Positions 47,497 through 60,049 of a DNA stretch of 64,000 nucleotides are shown in pieces. Source of the stretch: Lamellibrachia columna (lineage: Eukaryota; Annelida; Polychaeta; Sabellida; Siboglinidae); the NCBI GenBank assembly GCA_963662155.1, contig OY759261.1, forward strand, positions 64,098,417-64,162,416, given 5' to 3'. Positions within the stretch are counted from its first letter, which is position 1; every line of letters begins with the position of its first letter. The notes below the pieces were generated by a model. It was given only the letters and a program-made list of their open reading frames with translations. It ran no database searches and had not been told where the DNA came from. Both the position numbers and the translations under genes were made by a program.

Positions 47497-47632
47497 ATGA
47501 CAGCAGAAGACGGGACGGGTTACGATTTGTTGACCATCAAAGTATACATTCTGAAGAACCCATGCATGAACCAGGGAGTCTGCGAGGGGCCAGAAACTGA
47601 CCCCAATTGTACTTCAACCAACAGAACCACAG
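47497..47632 (+). CDS. exon candidate m: EGF-like start
   Basis: In phase 0 after GTCACAG it reads MTAEDGTGYDLLTIKVYILK then NPCMNQGVCEGPETDPNCTS, with a GTGGGG donor. N-P-C-x-N-x-G-x-C is the usual start of an EGF-like domain. It connects in frame to the end of exon l. The rest of the EGF module should lie in later exons that I could not find. Confidence 0.6.
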
Positions 47633-49849
47633 GTGGGGAAATAACAGTGCCCACTTTCTTGATCAAATATACAAGTTCATCAATAAGATTATGCTTAGCA
47701 ATTGTTTATGTATAGGAGAACAAATTTTTCTAATATTTTCATAATATTGGCCATGGTGGATTGTCCTATTATGTGTCTACAATATCCTTATTTGCAGATT
47801 TACAAGTCCGTGATGGACTTTAAAAATCACTTCTTCTGACATAGACTCATCAATAAGTGTGAACAAATCTGGTAAATGTAAATTGGCTACAACTAACAGC
47901 AATTAATTCAAGCTATGTGTTGTAGGCAGATACACATTATGTAAGTTTACTAAGGCGAATCAGGTAATTTTTTTCGGCCTATGCATCTAAAAGAGCTACA
48001 CAAACATAACCATTTGTGACTACAATTAAGAATATCACAACAGTGGTTTACTAGGAAAACCTTGTTGAACACACATTTTAATTTCATATGCCGCTCCATA
48101 CTGTTAGATAACCCTACGTCATGAGTGTGATATTCTGGCAATATTCAGTCACCAAATGAAAATATATTTGTGTAAACCTATTCCTAGGCTTGCCAGTAGG
48201 ATATGACCATGCTATCTGTGTCCAAACTCAACTTATGTAACATATTTTGGCCTTTGTTTACTAAACTAGTCATCTTTCACGACATCAAATAACACATTTG
48301 TTTGAGACTGTGTTGGTTAATTATTATATTAAATTAACCTCACATATTTCCCAGGTCAATTAAATTAACCTCCCAAATTCTTCAGTTAAATTAACAGTTA
48401 ATTTTAATTCAATTAAATCATGTGTTGCTAGAAATGTTTACACATTTAAAACAGTCCTAAAATCACAAGACTTTGTTGAAATGATATTTGTATATACAAT
48501 ATTTACATGCCAAGACATTTCTTCATGGGGCATTTGAACACATTTTAAAAGTTGTAGATACTTGTTAAAAAATTATTACTTTATCTGAAAGGATTGAAAA
48601 GTTGTGGCGGAAGATGTGCAGGTGTGGGGTTTCCTCCTATATTCAACCACCAAATTAACCACACCGGGCAACTACATACATAATTTCTATGCACCATGTT
48701 GTTATTTCTTCAGTGTTTCAATTAACAATTGAAATTAACCCACGCCTGATTCTGTGTATGCCAGCCTCCCTTAATGCGTCATTCGTAGTCTAGGTTACTT
48801 CGATTTCATAGAACTGCGCATGCACTTATCAGTCGAGCTGGTTAATATGTCAGCCCTCGGGCATTTGAAAAAATGACCGGAATCTCCCACTTTTAGAACA
48901 CATTCTGAGTAAACCACTGGCATGATATTCTTGATTTTAGTTGCCATTGGTTAGTTTTTTTATCTCTTTTAGGTGCATAGCCCCAAAAGCATGACTTTTT
49001 AGGATCCTGTGCTGCCATCTAAAGAATACATTAATTGGATTATAACTGATGTGCCTGGTTTAATTTACGTCAACAAAGCAAAGACAGTAGACATGGCAAT
49101 CCAGGAATAAATTTATTGGATTGACAGACGTTCTCACACATATAATGGTGAGCACATGGCTTATTGTACCAAAATTACTGTAAATGCACAAAGTATATAC
49201 AAAGCAATACAATTATCATCAAACGTACAACCTGCACTGACACATACTTCATAATATTTCCCTTGAAATTATTGTGTAAAATGCACAGTGCAGACGTCAC
49301 ATACAAAAGGTGTACCGGAATTGTGCTGTAGGCCTTAAATGCCAACATGGGACATAGACATTTTACACAAATAAAACGCCTAAAGGCGGGGATTAGAATC
49401 AATGGCATGGTGGGGTCCCACCCTGTCCCAACTTTTGTTTCGCTTTAATAGGAAAGATCTTTCAGCCATATGCTAAAGTTGGTCTAAAGTTGATCACTTT
49501 TATATATTGTTACTTTAGAGGTTCAGTTGTCGAGCTTTAAAGTAATATAAAGTGAATATTAAAAAATTAGTCAACCAAATTATTGATACCTTCAAATATC
49601 TGTTTCTGGTAATTAACAGGAATTCTCAGTTGTTGAATTTTAGCTTTTAACAAGGAGTTGTAATAAGGTTGTGCACACAGTGGTCTGATTCACAAACATA
49701 TACCTAGTACACAATAATGTAGCTGTAAATAAACAAATTCTTTATTCATATGTACTTAATAATGTAGGCATAAATAACAGAGTGATCTTGATTCATCGGG
49801 GTACTTAATAAAGTAGGTGTAAATAATATTCTGTCTTGCCTCGATGCAG
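47633..49849. other. intron region with AT-rich repeat
   Basis: No exon recognised, although phase disagreement between exons m and n implies at least one. At 48310-48425 an AATTAACCTC-rich stretch is related to 29575-29720 and may be a short inverted-repeat element; a further AATTAACCCACGCCTG lies near 48735. Confidence 0.45.
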
Positions 49850-50082
49850 GTCCACCAAGTCCAGCAGAGGGACATCCAGTGGGTCCTTGTCGAGTGAGTC
49901 AACTATCCACCATGGTCCATTCCGTGGCTGCTGGTTGCACGGGTCTCCAAGTCTAGAGCAGCAGCAGCTGCAGCACGTCAACCCAGCATTCACTGGAGAC
50001 CACCTGTTGGACTACAGAATGCCTGATGTGTACGGCCGACAGAATGACTACCTGGACTCTCCGACAGCCAATCTCTAGCAAG
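49850..50082 (+). CDS. exon candidate n: cytoplasmic-tail-like, in-frame stop
   Basis: After GATGCAG it encodes STKSSRGTSSGSLSSESTIH, then QQQLQHVNPAFTGDHLLDYR, and MPDVYGRQNDYLDSPTANL to TAG at 50076-50078. A GTGGGA donor follows only 4 nt later. A polar, Tyr-containing tail ending in a stop just before a donor suggests a nonsense change in what was an internal exon. Confidence 0.55.
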
Positions 50083-50443
50083 GTGGGATATCTGCACACT
50101 TGAAAGTGAACAATACTAATGATTTATATTTCATGACCTAAACCTATTTCCCTGAGTTTGAGACATTCATTTAGAAAAATTGCTGGACCAATTTATTTGT
50201 CATGTGATGTTGTGACACTGCTGCTCTCTCAGTCTTTGTTTGATTCAAAGCAGCAACATTTAAAAAACTTATAATATATAACAAAACGTGGCATGTAAAA
50301 TCGTACGTGTGCGTTCTAACAGCACCAACAATTCCAAACTAAATCATTATTACTATTAATCATCTCATAATAATAATAATCATAATAACATTATGTTTGT
50401 ATCAGTACTAAATATACCCATTGATTTAATTATTTGATTCCAG

Positions 50444-50533
50444 CCTGGACCCCGCTTTCCCCGACCAAAGAAAGCTCTCTTCCGACCGATAAGACACTCG
50501 CGTGTGGCAGAACCATACCCAGACTACAACTGA
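50444..50533 (+). CDS. exon candidate o: terminal exon
   Basis: After ATTCCAG it encodes PGPRFPRPKKALFRPIRHSR then VAEPYPDYN and TGA. Basic and Pro-rich, as in a short cytoplasmic end. If the stop in exon n is real, this exon is no longer reached in frame. Confidence 0.5.
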   Translation, partial: PGPRFPRPKKALFRPIRHSRVAEPYPDYN

Positions 50534-51205
50534 TGACGACTGCCATAACTTTGCAACTGACACAAAGGCTGACTACAATCTGATGTAATGATAACACACT
50601 AACTCCTTCAACTCATAGAGCTACCTGGTCTTAGATGCAAATGCTCACTACAATCTGATGTCATGACAACACACTATAACTCCTTCAACTTATAGTGCTA
50701 CCTGGTCTTATACAGGTGGCCAACTATTTCTCTGTGGCATGTAACGTTTGTAGCACTCATTAACATTGTCCAAAATATGTATTTGCCTAATATTTCGTGA
50801 TTTATATCCAAGAGCAGCTTTCACCAAGTAGCAGAATGATACACGTTATATTTGTGTGACTTAAGATAAGCAGAATGATACACATTATGTTTGTGTTTGT
50901 CCATAATTTGTAAAACTACTCCACCTCAATTATGTGAAATGAAAACAGGGATTGTCAGTTTGGATTTAGTAAAGTATATAATAATGATTCATAAAAATTC
51001 ATGTTGCATATTCCACTTTTTAGATACTAAGGAACCTACATGTTTGTTTTAATGTTTTAAATGATGTACGTCTTACAAACACATGGTTTTAACTTAGGCC
51101 TACACCTGATGTTCACTAGGATACTAATGCAACTATTTAAGAAACTTCACTTTTGCTTTGTCATGTACTGTGTCACTATTAATAAAACAGTGGGCTATTA
51201 AGGGT
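50534..51205 (+). terminator. 3' UTR with poly(A) signal
   Basis: AT-rich sequence following the terminal exon, with AATAAA at 51181-51186. The first part (about 50570-50710) contains two copies of a roughly 76 bp unit with ACTACAATCTGATGT and CTCCTTCAACT. Confidence 0.55.
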
Positions 51206-51729
51206 AGAAACGTGTTCTAGTTATGTTTTAGTTAGTTACTGTAGAAAGGTGGAACGTTGTAAAAAATTAGATTTGTGCATTATTGTACTCATCCTGAAAG
51301 TGAGTGAAAGTGTTTTGTTGCAAAGTCTGCCACACAACGGTGTGCGACCGAAGCCAAAACAAGTAGTTCATTGAAAGCACACATACGTGGACTATATTGT
51401 GTTTTACTAATCGCAACAACTACTTAGTATAACATAAGTTAATGATCATATATATTTCTTGTAGGAGTTCTATGGTTGCTGAACATAAGCCCTCTCTGGA
51501 TATAACACCTGCAGACATAAGCCCCCGGACGCAATCCCACTACCAAAATCCCATTCCTCACACACATATTTTTAAACTTATATTTTTATCGTGGAAATAA
51601 GTTGTGTTGTGTTGAGTATTTGTACACCAAAAAAAGTAGAGGAGAGCCATTTTTGCTGGGAGTGTTCCCAGAGGTGAGCTTTTGAATTTAAAGGAGTTAT
51701 AAGTTAAATAAATATAATCAGCCCGGCTT

Positions 51730-53150
51730 CCAACCGCGGTGCAGCCTCTGAGGAGTCGCTCTCTTTGACAGTACATCCTCCGTCGGTCTCTAAGGTACGT
51801 GCGATCTTCGGGGGTCGCTCTCTACGGTGCATCTTCTGGGGAGTCGCTCTCAACGGTCCAGCCTCCCTAGAGTCGCTCTCGAAGGTACAGTCTCAGGGAG
51901 TCATTCTCGACGGTACAGCTTCCGGGGAGTCGCTCTCGACGGTGCAGCCTCCGGGAGTCGCTCTCAAAGGTACAGTCTCCGGGGAGTCGTTCTCGATGGT
52001 GCAGCGTCTGGGGAGTCGCTCTCTACGGTACAGCCTGGGGGAGTCGCTCTCTACGGTACAGCCTCCGGGGAGTCGCTCTCTACGGTACAGCCTCCGGGGA
52101 GTCGCTCTCTACGGTGCAGCCTCGGGGGAGTCGCTCTCTACGGTACAGCCTCGGGGGAGTCGCTCTCTACGGTACAGCCTCCGGGGAGTTGCTCTCTTCG
52201 GTGCAGCCTCCGGGGAGTCGCTCTCGACGGTACATCCTCCGGGGATTCGCTCTCTACGGTACAGCGTACGGGGTGTCGTTCTCGATGGTGTAGCGTCCGG
52301 GGAGTCGCTCTCTACGGTGCAGCCTCCGGGGAGTCGCTCTCTACGGTACAGCCTCGGGGGAGTCGCTCTCTACGGTACAGCCTCGGGGGAGTCACCCTCT
52401 ACGGTGCAGCCTCGGGGGAGTCTCTCTACGGTACAGCCTCCGGGGAGTCGCTCTCGACGGTACAGCCTCCGGGGAGTCGCCCTCTACGGTACAGCCTCGG
52501 GGGAGTCGCTCTCGACGGTACATCCTCCGGGGAGTCGCTCTCTACGGTGCAGCCTCCGGGGAGTCGCTCTCTACGGTACAGCCTCGGCTCGGGGGAGTTG
52601 CTCTCTACGGTACAGCCTCCGGGGAGTCGCCCTCTACGGTGCAGCCTCCAGGGAGTCGCTCTCGACAGTAAATCCTCCGGGGATTCGCTCTCTATGGTAC
52701 AGCGTCCGGGGAGTCGTTCTCGGTGGTGCAGCGTCCGGGGAGTCGCTCTCGACGGTATAGCTTCCGGGGAGTCGCTCTAGTCGGTGCAGCCTCCGGGGAG
52801 TCACTCTCGATGGTACAGCTCCAGGAAGACGCTATCTACGGTGCAGGGAAGTCGCTCTCTATGGTCCAGCCACCAGGGAGTCGCTCTCTACTGTACACCC
52901 TTCTGGGAGTCACTCTCGATGGTACAGCCTCCGGGGATTCGCTCTCTACGGCACAGCCTCTGAAGAGTCGCTCTCTATGGTACAGCCTCGGGGGAGTCGC
53001 TCTCGACGGTCCAACCATCGGGGAGCCCCTCTCGACGGTGCAGACTCAGAGGAGTTGCTCTCGAAGGTGCAGTCTCCGGGGAGTCGCTCTCCACGGTGCA
53101 GCCTCGGAGGAGTCAATGTCAGCGGTCCTGTCACCCAGGAGCCGCACACG
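51730..53150. repeat. 29 bp GC-rich minisatellite
   Basis: About 48 copies of GGTACAGCCTCCGGGGAGTC then GCTCTCTAC. Frequent variants are GGTGCAG, CTCGGGGG and CTCTCGAC. The unit has no plus-strand stop in any frame, so frames of over 300 codons result. Lies 0.5 kb 3' of the poly(A) signal. Confidence 0.94.
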
Positions 53151-53159
53151 GCGGTCCAC

Positions 53160-53820
53160 CTGGCTCTCAATGGTCTCGTTCCTGAGATACTAGCACGATA
53201 CGGGCAGCCACGGCTTGTTCACGGTATTGATATGTGTATGTTAGCATGTCCTGTTTGGGCTGCGAAATCGTGCGCATGTTCGTGACGGTCTCACGCGGCG
53301 TCAGCTGCTCCAATAGATTCAGCGTCGGCGGCTCCTTGTCTGACGACCGCTCTTCACGTGCTCACGTCAATACCGGTAGCTCCTAGGTTTCGCTTCGTGG
53401 AGTCTATACTACACTATATCATTGTGGACGCGTGGTCGCCCAACGTTTCGCTTAGACTGCCGTAGGTCACCATAGAACACAGCTATTTCGGCAGCCTGTC
53501 CTTGTCCATCCGTACAACTTGGCCAGTCCAATCTCTACAAGAACATGGCCTCGATGCTCGGCATGAAAGCACGCTACATATATAATTATTCTTTCTAAAT
53601 CCGTTCGATGAAAGATACAGAAGAACCAACAAGCATCGTTTGATCACAGACACAGCATAGCTTGGAAGGTCTTTGACGGGGCCACTGGTCGAATGACAGC
53701 ACAGACCTCTAACTAGATCGAAGGGACACCAGAAGAGAGACAGGACAAATACTTCCAACACTCCAGAAATATTATGGGGAATGCACCCTCAATAACTGAC
53801 AAGACTTCCCCATAAAATAT
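53160..53820. other. GC-rich unannotated segment
   Basis: A region with rather coding-like composition (53160-53560) but no sustained frame and no clear splice sites. It may be part of an old retroelement; nothing firm. Confidence 0.3.
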
Positions 53821-53829
53821 ATTTATAAA

Positions 53830-54660
53830 GGTGTCCTACCAATCAAAACCTCGATTGCCATTTACCTTAAATTGTCAGACATCAACACAATGAACTTTGG
53901 CAACCGGATTAATTCAAAACACACCTGCTAGATTTTTGCAACATGGCATTACTCAAGAAAATAAAGCCCAGCAAGTTGGCCACAACTCGGATAATTCCTA
54001 TTGTAAAATAACTTACCCATCAATTATCGAAGAATATTGCGAGCATTGCAGGAAATATCTTTAACAGACTTGCTGAGCAGAATGCGGTTCCGCGTTGATC
54101 CACTCCTTCGCTGGAATCAAAATGGTTTGAGACAAGCTAGGTCCACCGTCACACAGATTCGTGAGATGTATCACCGATGGCATGAAAGCAAAACAACTAT
54201 ATCTGGCAATGGTTTATATAGAGTTTGCGTGTGGCATGGGAAGTGTATTCTCTTAAAGTTAACGGCTTTACACAGCCCAGGTAGATACGTTATCAAAGTA
54301 ACACATGCCTGTCCTCGGGGGGGGGGTGTTCAGGTTTGTTTGGAATTGTTCTTTAACTGTAACGTAGCGATCGGACCCCCTTTCCAAAACACTGAGGACG
54401 GGCCTGAGTTAGTTGTAGGTAAGTCGATTGAAGTAGCTTGCAATAACAAACACAGAACAAGCAGAAGGTCTATAATCCGCGGGAGGGGCACTCCATGCGT
54501 CGCCAGAGTCCTATACCATCCTTGAGACAAATTCCACATTTTATATGTAAAGTTGTATCACCAATCAAAACCTCGATTACCATTTAAGTTAAATTGTCGG
54601 ACATCAACAACGCAAATTTGGAAACCGGGTGAATTCAAAACACACCTGCCAGATTATAAT
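53830..54660. repeat. about 100 bp direct repeat pair
   Basis: AATCAAAACCTCGATTGCCA ... AATTCAAAACACACCTGCTAG at about 53837-53932 recurs at about 54561-54652 with few changes, about 724 bp apart. The RT fragment lies between the two. Confidence 0.75.
53990..54170 (+). mobile_element. non-LTR retrotransposon RT fragment
   Basis: Frames around a shift read NIASIAGNIFNRL and then VDPLLRWNQNGLRQARSTVT. This matches the RT block with the N-Q-N/A-G-F-R-x-G-R-S-T pattern that precedes the F-x-D core. Fragmentary and frameshifted. Confidence 0.65.
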
Positions 54661-56930
54661 GCACAAAAGCACGTTGATGCCTGAAACGCGTGTTGGTAAT
54701 ATTGTGTCTAAATGTATTTAGAACAAGAACTATGATTTCATTTCAGGGCAACGTTTTGTAATTTCAATTACCATTAATCTATGAAGAAAATAATCTATGA
54801 ATGAATAATGAATGCCAATTCGGCACATTAAGGTATATATTTCGTTGTATTCCAACTTGAAAGGGGTATTATGTTGACAGATGTCAAAAACGTGTTTTGG
54901 GGAGAGTCAGATAGATAAATTATCAAGGATGGTAGGGTAGGAAGACGCCCCCTCGTATTTGCAACATTCGCTTGTTGTCCGTCTATGTTTGATGAATGCA
55001 TTGCTGCTACCTGGTACATATTCTGCCCAAAAGAACATGCAGACGAAAAAGAAAAAGACGGTTTGGAAAAAATCTGCTTTTTAAGTTTTCATGCATGGCT
55101 GATGTAAAATATTCATATTTGCAATGTTGCACAGAAACACACATATCACGCTTAACGTCGTGCAACTGTTTTTATGTTCATCATTAATGTACACCTTTCC
55201 ATTTATTGTTACAAAATATAGGCGTTAATTAATAATAACGTGCGTACTAGTGGGTAAGACGCCCCTTAGAATGGAGTGCAAGATGGGGGGCGTATTGCCC
55301 CCTCACGATTTGGTCAATTTATAGTCGTGATTAGGTAGTGGAAATGTTTTTATTTTGATAAAAGCTGAGTTTTCGAATGTACGATCTATCATTTCATAAT
55401 ATATACATGGTACGTGACAATTTGGAGTATGCCTACACGGTATTACTTAATTCATAAGTGCATATTACTCTATACGCCTTGTCCTCGGTTATCAACGTGC
55501 CGCGCCATAGAAACTTCATCCATTTTAGTTCTTGTTGTTTCCTAATAAACTGGAATTCGCTACTCACAAGTTGAACTGGTTGATGATCAGTAAGCAAAAC
55601 GGAAGAAGTTAAATGGGAAGTCGCTGGTGGCTAGAAAAGAATTGAAGTTGTTACATAATAGGCGCACGTTGTTACATCACACGGGACACGTTGTTACATC
55701 CTACGGGGCACGTTGTTACATCATACGGGGCACATTGTTACAACAAAGAACATGTGGATCGCAATGCAAGTGTCACTCGTCCGTGTTACTGTTATTGCAT
55801 TAATTGGATTATACACATTTATACATCTTACACACAGTGTGCATAACAATGTAGGTGTTCACAGCTTCATATATTAAGCTTTCCATTGTTAGCTACTAAA
55901 GGGGATACTTTCCACGTATTCTTACATAACAAACAATGGTGAATGAAATGTAAATTATTGAATGTAGTATGAAATAGTGACTAACAACATATCTGTAATG
56001 AGACTTCTACTTGATTGAATGATACACATACTCACGCACATGCGCATGAACCTCCACTTTTTAAAGAAACGTGCAATATTGATCAATTGCTCAAATACGG
56101 CTGTTCCATCAAGATTTAACAAGGTTACCATCCATGGCAAAACACCCAAATAGCTAGTGGACAAGGATACCATTGGCTTATCGAAAGTCCAACAATTTGT
56201 CATATATGTGTAACCCGTCCTTCTGAGATATTTATAAATATATTTTTAAAACACATTCATGCTGCTAGCATTTACAGTACTGGTTAAAAACCAGTACGAT
56301 AGGTTTCAGAGGATGCCAGATTCTTCGCTAGATGTCGCTACGATGTTTTAATAGTTGGCGTAATGTAGGCATGACGTCGCCGCTTTGCCGTCTGCCCACT
56401 ACAAGGGTAAGACCACTGTTGACCTTCCTGCTTATTGTTTCACGAATGTAGGGCGTATTAAATTGCGATGTGTGAATTTATACAATTCATATGATGTGAC
56501 ATAAGTGCAATTGTGCAGGCATATTCATATTTTTGTTTGTAGAAGCTATTGACTGTGAAATGGTGCATTTTTTTAGAGCTTAACAGGCGGAGGGATTTAT
56601 GGAAATTGTTCTGCTATGGGCCACATGGGCACATGAATACATGGCTATTTTTGTCAAAATTGATGGGCTGGAGGTATGTGATTTTTAAAACATTTGGTCA
56701 GCATGTCAATGAGATGATGGCAGTTGCTGTGAAAAATTTCTAAATTTTTGATGGTCACGTTTTCTTATACACTGTAATCAGACAAAATGTTAACATGGCC
56801 ACCAATGCAATTCTTTACAGTGGTCTGACTCCTACAAGTTTCCAAGGTTGGCCCAACGTTGACATTAGGTCAACATGCAGACAGCGACCGTGGCGAGCTT
56901 ATTACAATTTTGGCCCAACCAAGCTGTGCT
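54170..56930. other. no supported gene
   Basis: No convincing exon. At about 55655-55745 there is a short tandem repeat of CACGTTGTTACATCA / ACGGGGCACGTTGTTACATC. Confidence 0.4.
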
Positions 56931-56934
56931 AGCT

Positions 56935-57315
56935 GGGAATTTGTCCACAGAATCTTGTGAATTCACGTACGAAAACATATGAATTTAACCAGTAGAAACA
57001 CGTGATTTCACGTGTTTGTCTGTACAATCAATTTGTACACAGAATCTTGTGAATTCACGAATGGCAACACGTGAATTGATCCAATTAAGACACGTGATTT
57101 CACATGTTCTGAACCAGTGTACACACGTGTCTGTACACCAAACTTTTCCACACAATCCCACGAATTCACGTACGGTAACACGTGAATTGAACCAATTGAA
57201 ACACGTGATTTCACATGTTCTGAACCAGTTAATACATGTCTGTACACCCAATTTGTCCACACAATCCCGAGAATTCACGTACGGAAACACGTGATTTCAA
57301 CCAGTTGAAACATTA
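56935..57315. repeat. about 110 bp tandem repeat rich in CACGTG
   Basis: Three to four copies with GTGAATTCACGTACGG, AACACGTGAATTGAACCA and ACACGTGATTTCACATGTTC. The palindromic cores make both strands alike. Confidence 0.8.
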
Positions 57316-57604
57316 ACATTAAACATTCACCTTAATCACGTGTCATTATTACCTGGGAATATATTAATTAATGTCATGCCTGTTTTACATAAAGCATAAG
57401 AATTATATCCATATTTTTTGTCAATAGATGGTGTTTTGAATGCTAACTTTGACCGTGTTATGCTATATATATATTTTTTGTGAAATAAACACTACCGATT
57501 CTGAATCAAGCATGTCCAAAACTGGTCAGTTGTTATATCAACTGACCAGTCCACAGTCCCTCCTTGGCGCGGTTGTCCGTCGCTCCAGTGCACTTCAGTC
57601 ACAC

Positions 57605-57700
57605 CGAGCCAGCGAGGCCAATGAAGTGGAACTTGGCAGTCAGAGTCTCAAAGTCAGTGAACATCTCTGTTGTGTCCAGTTCCTTCCCATCTTCTGGCAT
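57605..57700 (-). CDS. possible exon, product unknown
   Basis: On the minus strand a CTCACAG acceptor is followed by MPEDGKELDTTEMFTDFETL then TAKFHFIGLAGS. A GTGTGA could serve as donor. After a TGA the same frame continues with KCTGATDNRAKEGLWTG, so the exon could also be longer and broken. Composition is coding-like against AT-rich surroundings. Confidence 0.33.
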
Positions 57701-57749
57701 CTGTGAGCAAACAGGGAGGAAACTGAGTCAGTCACTCATGGTTCACTAA

Positions 57750-60040
57750 AACCTTGCCGTTGCTATGGTAAGCAAAAATTAATGCAGTGAATTTGAAGGC
57801 ATGGAGTTAACAATATCATCATTTGAATGGAAAGTACATTAAACACATTCACATTCACTTGGAACAAACAAATTAAATTTATTTTAAACATAAACCCTAT
57901 TAAGTACTGCAAACTGTTCAAATATACAGGGTAATACAGAAATTTAACATTTTGTAGTTCACTGGCAACAAATACAAAGTTCACGTTATTCTTTTACATA
58001 CGTATTAGAGAAATAAATTGTATACTCATATTAAAACTGTAGTAATTTTTGTAAACCAACGCAGAATATGTGTTAACATTAGTCGAGCTCTCAATTAATT
58101 TTTTAATGACGTTAAATAAGATAGAATGTTTGTACCCCATCCAGAACAACTGTCTGTTGCTTGATATGCACTTGATTGCATGTAAACGCGATGACTCTGC
58201 ATTCATGTTCGTTTATGGTGTCATTCGAGAGAGAGAGAACCCCATTCTTGAGGCATTGCATAGCATACAAGCAGCGAACAGTGCAGCTGGATAGAAGTGA
58301 TGCTTACATATGATAATAATAAAGTAGATATACAGGGCCCAATCAATCAAGGTGCTTTACATACATGTAGTTCATCACTGTTAAATTAATTTCATGCTAT
58401 TTAGTAACTATAAAAAAGCCAGTACTAAAGTAAACATCAATGATATTGAAATGGTATATGTAAGTAAATTTCTAGGTGTTTTAATAGGATGATAACTTTG
58501 GAGTTGTCCATATTGGAATAATGCGAACTAGTGCAAAATATTTACTAGACAAAAATGCTTGCCTAAAACTACACTATGCACAGTACCTGCCTTGAGTTTC
58601 ATGTTGTTGTGACATTGTTGTGTTGTGGGGAAATACCTACAACACAAATATTGACTGCATTTAATTGTTACAAAAGCAGTTAGCAAGGATTGTCAGCAAT
58701 GTACACTATTGCCATCATACAAATGGATTAACTTGTGAATTGCATATATTAAAGCTATCTGATTTTGTAAAACTAAAAACTCCCATTATAATGTGTGAAG
58801 CAAAAAAAGTTATTACCAAATAATCTGCTGTTATTATTCAACAGTTTATGACACAACACGTGAAACACGACAAAGTAAAAACTTAAGTCTTAAGACAGGT
58901 ATTTGTAAGAATGACTCTAAAAGCCTAATGTATATCTGTACAAGATATACAATTATAAAAGAAGCAAATTTGGACACGTGCAATTAAAAATGCGAGAACG
59001 TACTGTCCACGTGAATTCATTAATTCAGGTAGTGGTCCCACGATGGTGTGACAGCTACTATGTTATGTAATATAATATTCTACATTCTTACGGGTTTGAT
59101 TCAGCATACTAACATACAAAACTACTATCCCACTGGGAAAAAAATTAGATAACAATGATAGCACATCAGGAAACATGTAACTTGTTATGTTTATTACCTT
59201 GTTGCACTAACCAACATTGTTTAAGCTGTCAAAGAGGTCTTGAAATGCCAGAGACAGCAAAGGAAGCTCAGTTGTAGACCATCCCGAAGACATGACAATG
59301 TTTCCGCTGCACATAGTCGGTCACAACAGCAAACATGGGTCGGACTGCAACTGTCAATAATGCAACCGAGCCAAATATGTGTTTCCTTCGTAACAATCAG
59401 GCTCCATATCACCATCATTTTAGACGTCAAGCTGTGTGAATAATCTGGCAGTTAAATATTTAGCTGGTATCAACCACATTTCCCTTTGGACACAAAACCA
59501 TGCACCTAAGGTTTCGAGTCAGCAACCGATATCACTTCACCGAGCACCAAGCCACTAAATATAAAACAAACACAATATCTATGGTTTACCAGATAGTGTC
59601 AGTGCGCGCTGTTCTTAGTTCACACGACAGCAAAGTTTGCTGTTGTGATCCACAGTAGGAACCACGAGAAGGTGACAAGCGCTTCTCCCACCACAAGTAT
59701 TGTGTGCATGCAATATAAGTGTGAAAAGTTGTGCCTGAAACTGAACCATCTCCATCATTAGCTAGGATAGCGCTACCAGTGGTCATTTGGGCCTATCTCT
59801 GTATCCTTTCAGAATATTGTTGAAGATGTTAGCAACATAACCTATGGAAAGATAAATTTAATAATATAAGCATTTTCGTGTACTTTAACATGTTCACAAG
59901 AATATTGTACTTCTAAAACAAATGGGAATTTTTTTTTGCCGAATATGAATTAATTAAATATAATTTTGGAAGATTGTAAAATGTCACCATATGTAGCTTG
60001 TAGGCTTTGTTGAAGCTGGTGTGTTTGGTCGCAAAATGAT
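57750..60040. other. no supported gene
   Basis: AT-rich with scattered short frames. The segment 59220-59440 and 59590-59790 are more GC-rich but show no consistent splice-bounded frame. Confidence 0.4.
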
Positions 60041-60049
60041 TAACAAGAC

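Larger units (their letters stand above)
30827..50533 (+). pseudogene. multi-exon membrane/secreted protein gene, apparently decaying
   Basis: At least 12 plus-strand exon candidates with AG/GT borders lie between 30827 and 50533, ending in a stop and an AATAAA at 51181. The product would carry extracellular-looking segments, a dibasic site, an EGF-like start and a polar tail. Exons at 34623, 39347, 40016 and 46201 need a frame change or contain stops, and the one at 49850 ends in a stop before its donor. The NLR gene in the same window has no such breaks. I do not recognise the family. A functional gene with sequence errors remains possible, and exons spanning the membrane segment were not found. 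Confidence 0.5.

Noticed and set aside
51765..53193. 331- and 317-codon repeat proteins
   Set aside because: Several plus frames of the same 29 bp array are open, so the frame carries no coding information by itself.
54037..54525. 162-codon frame as a host gene
   Set aside because: Its start matches a retrotransposon RT block and the rest shows no domain or splice structure.
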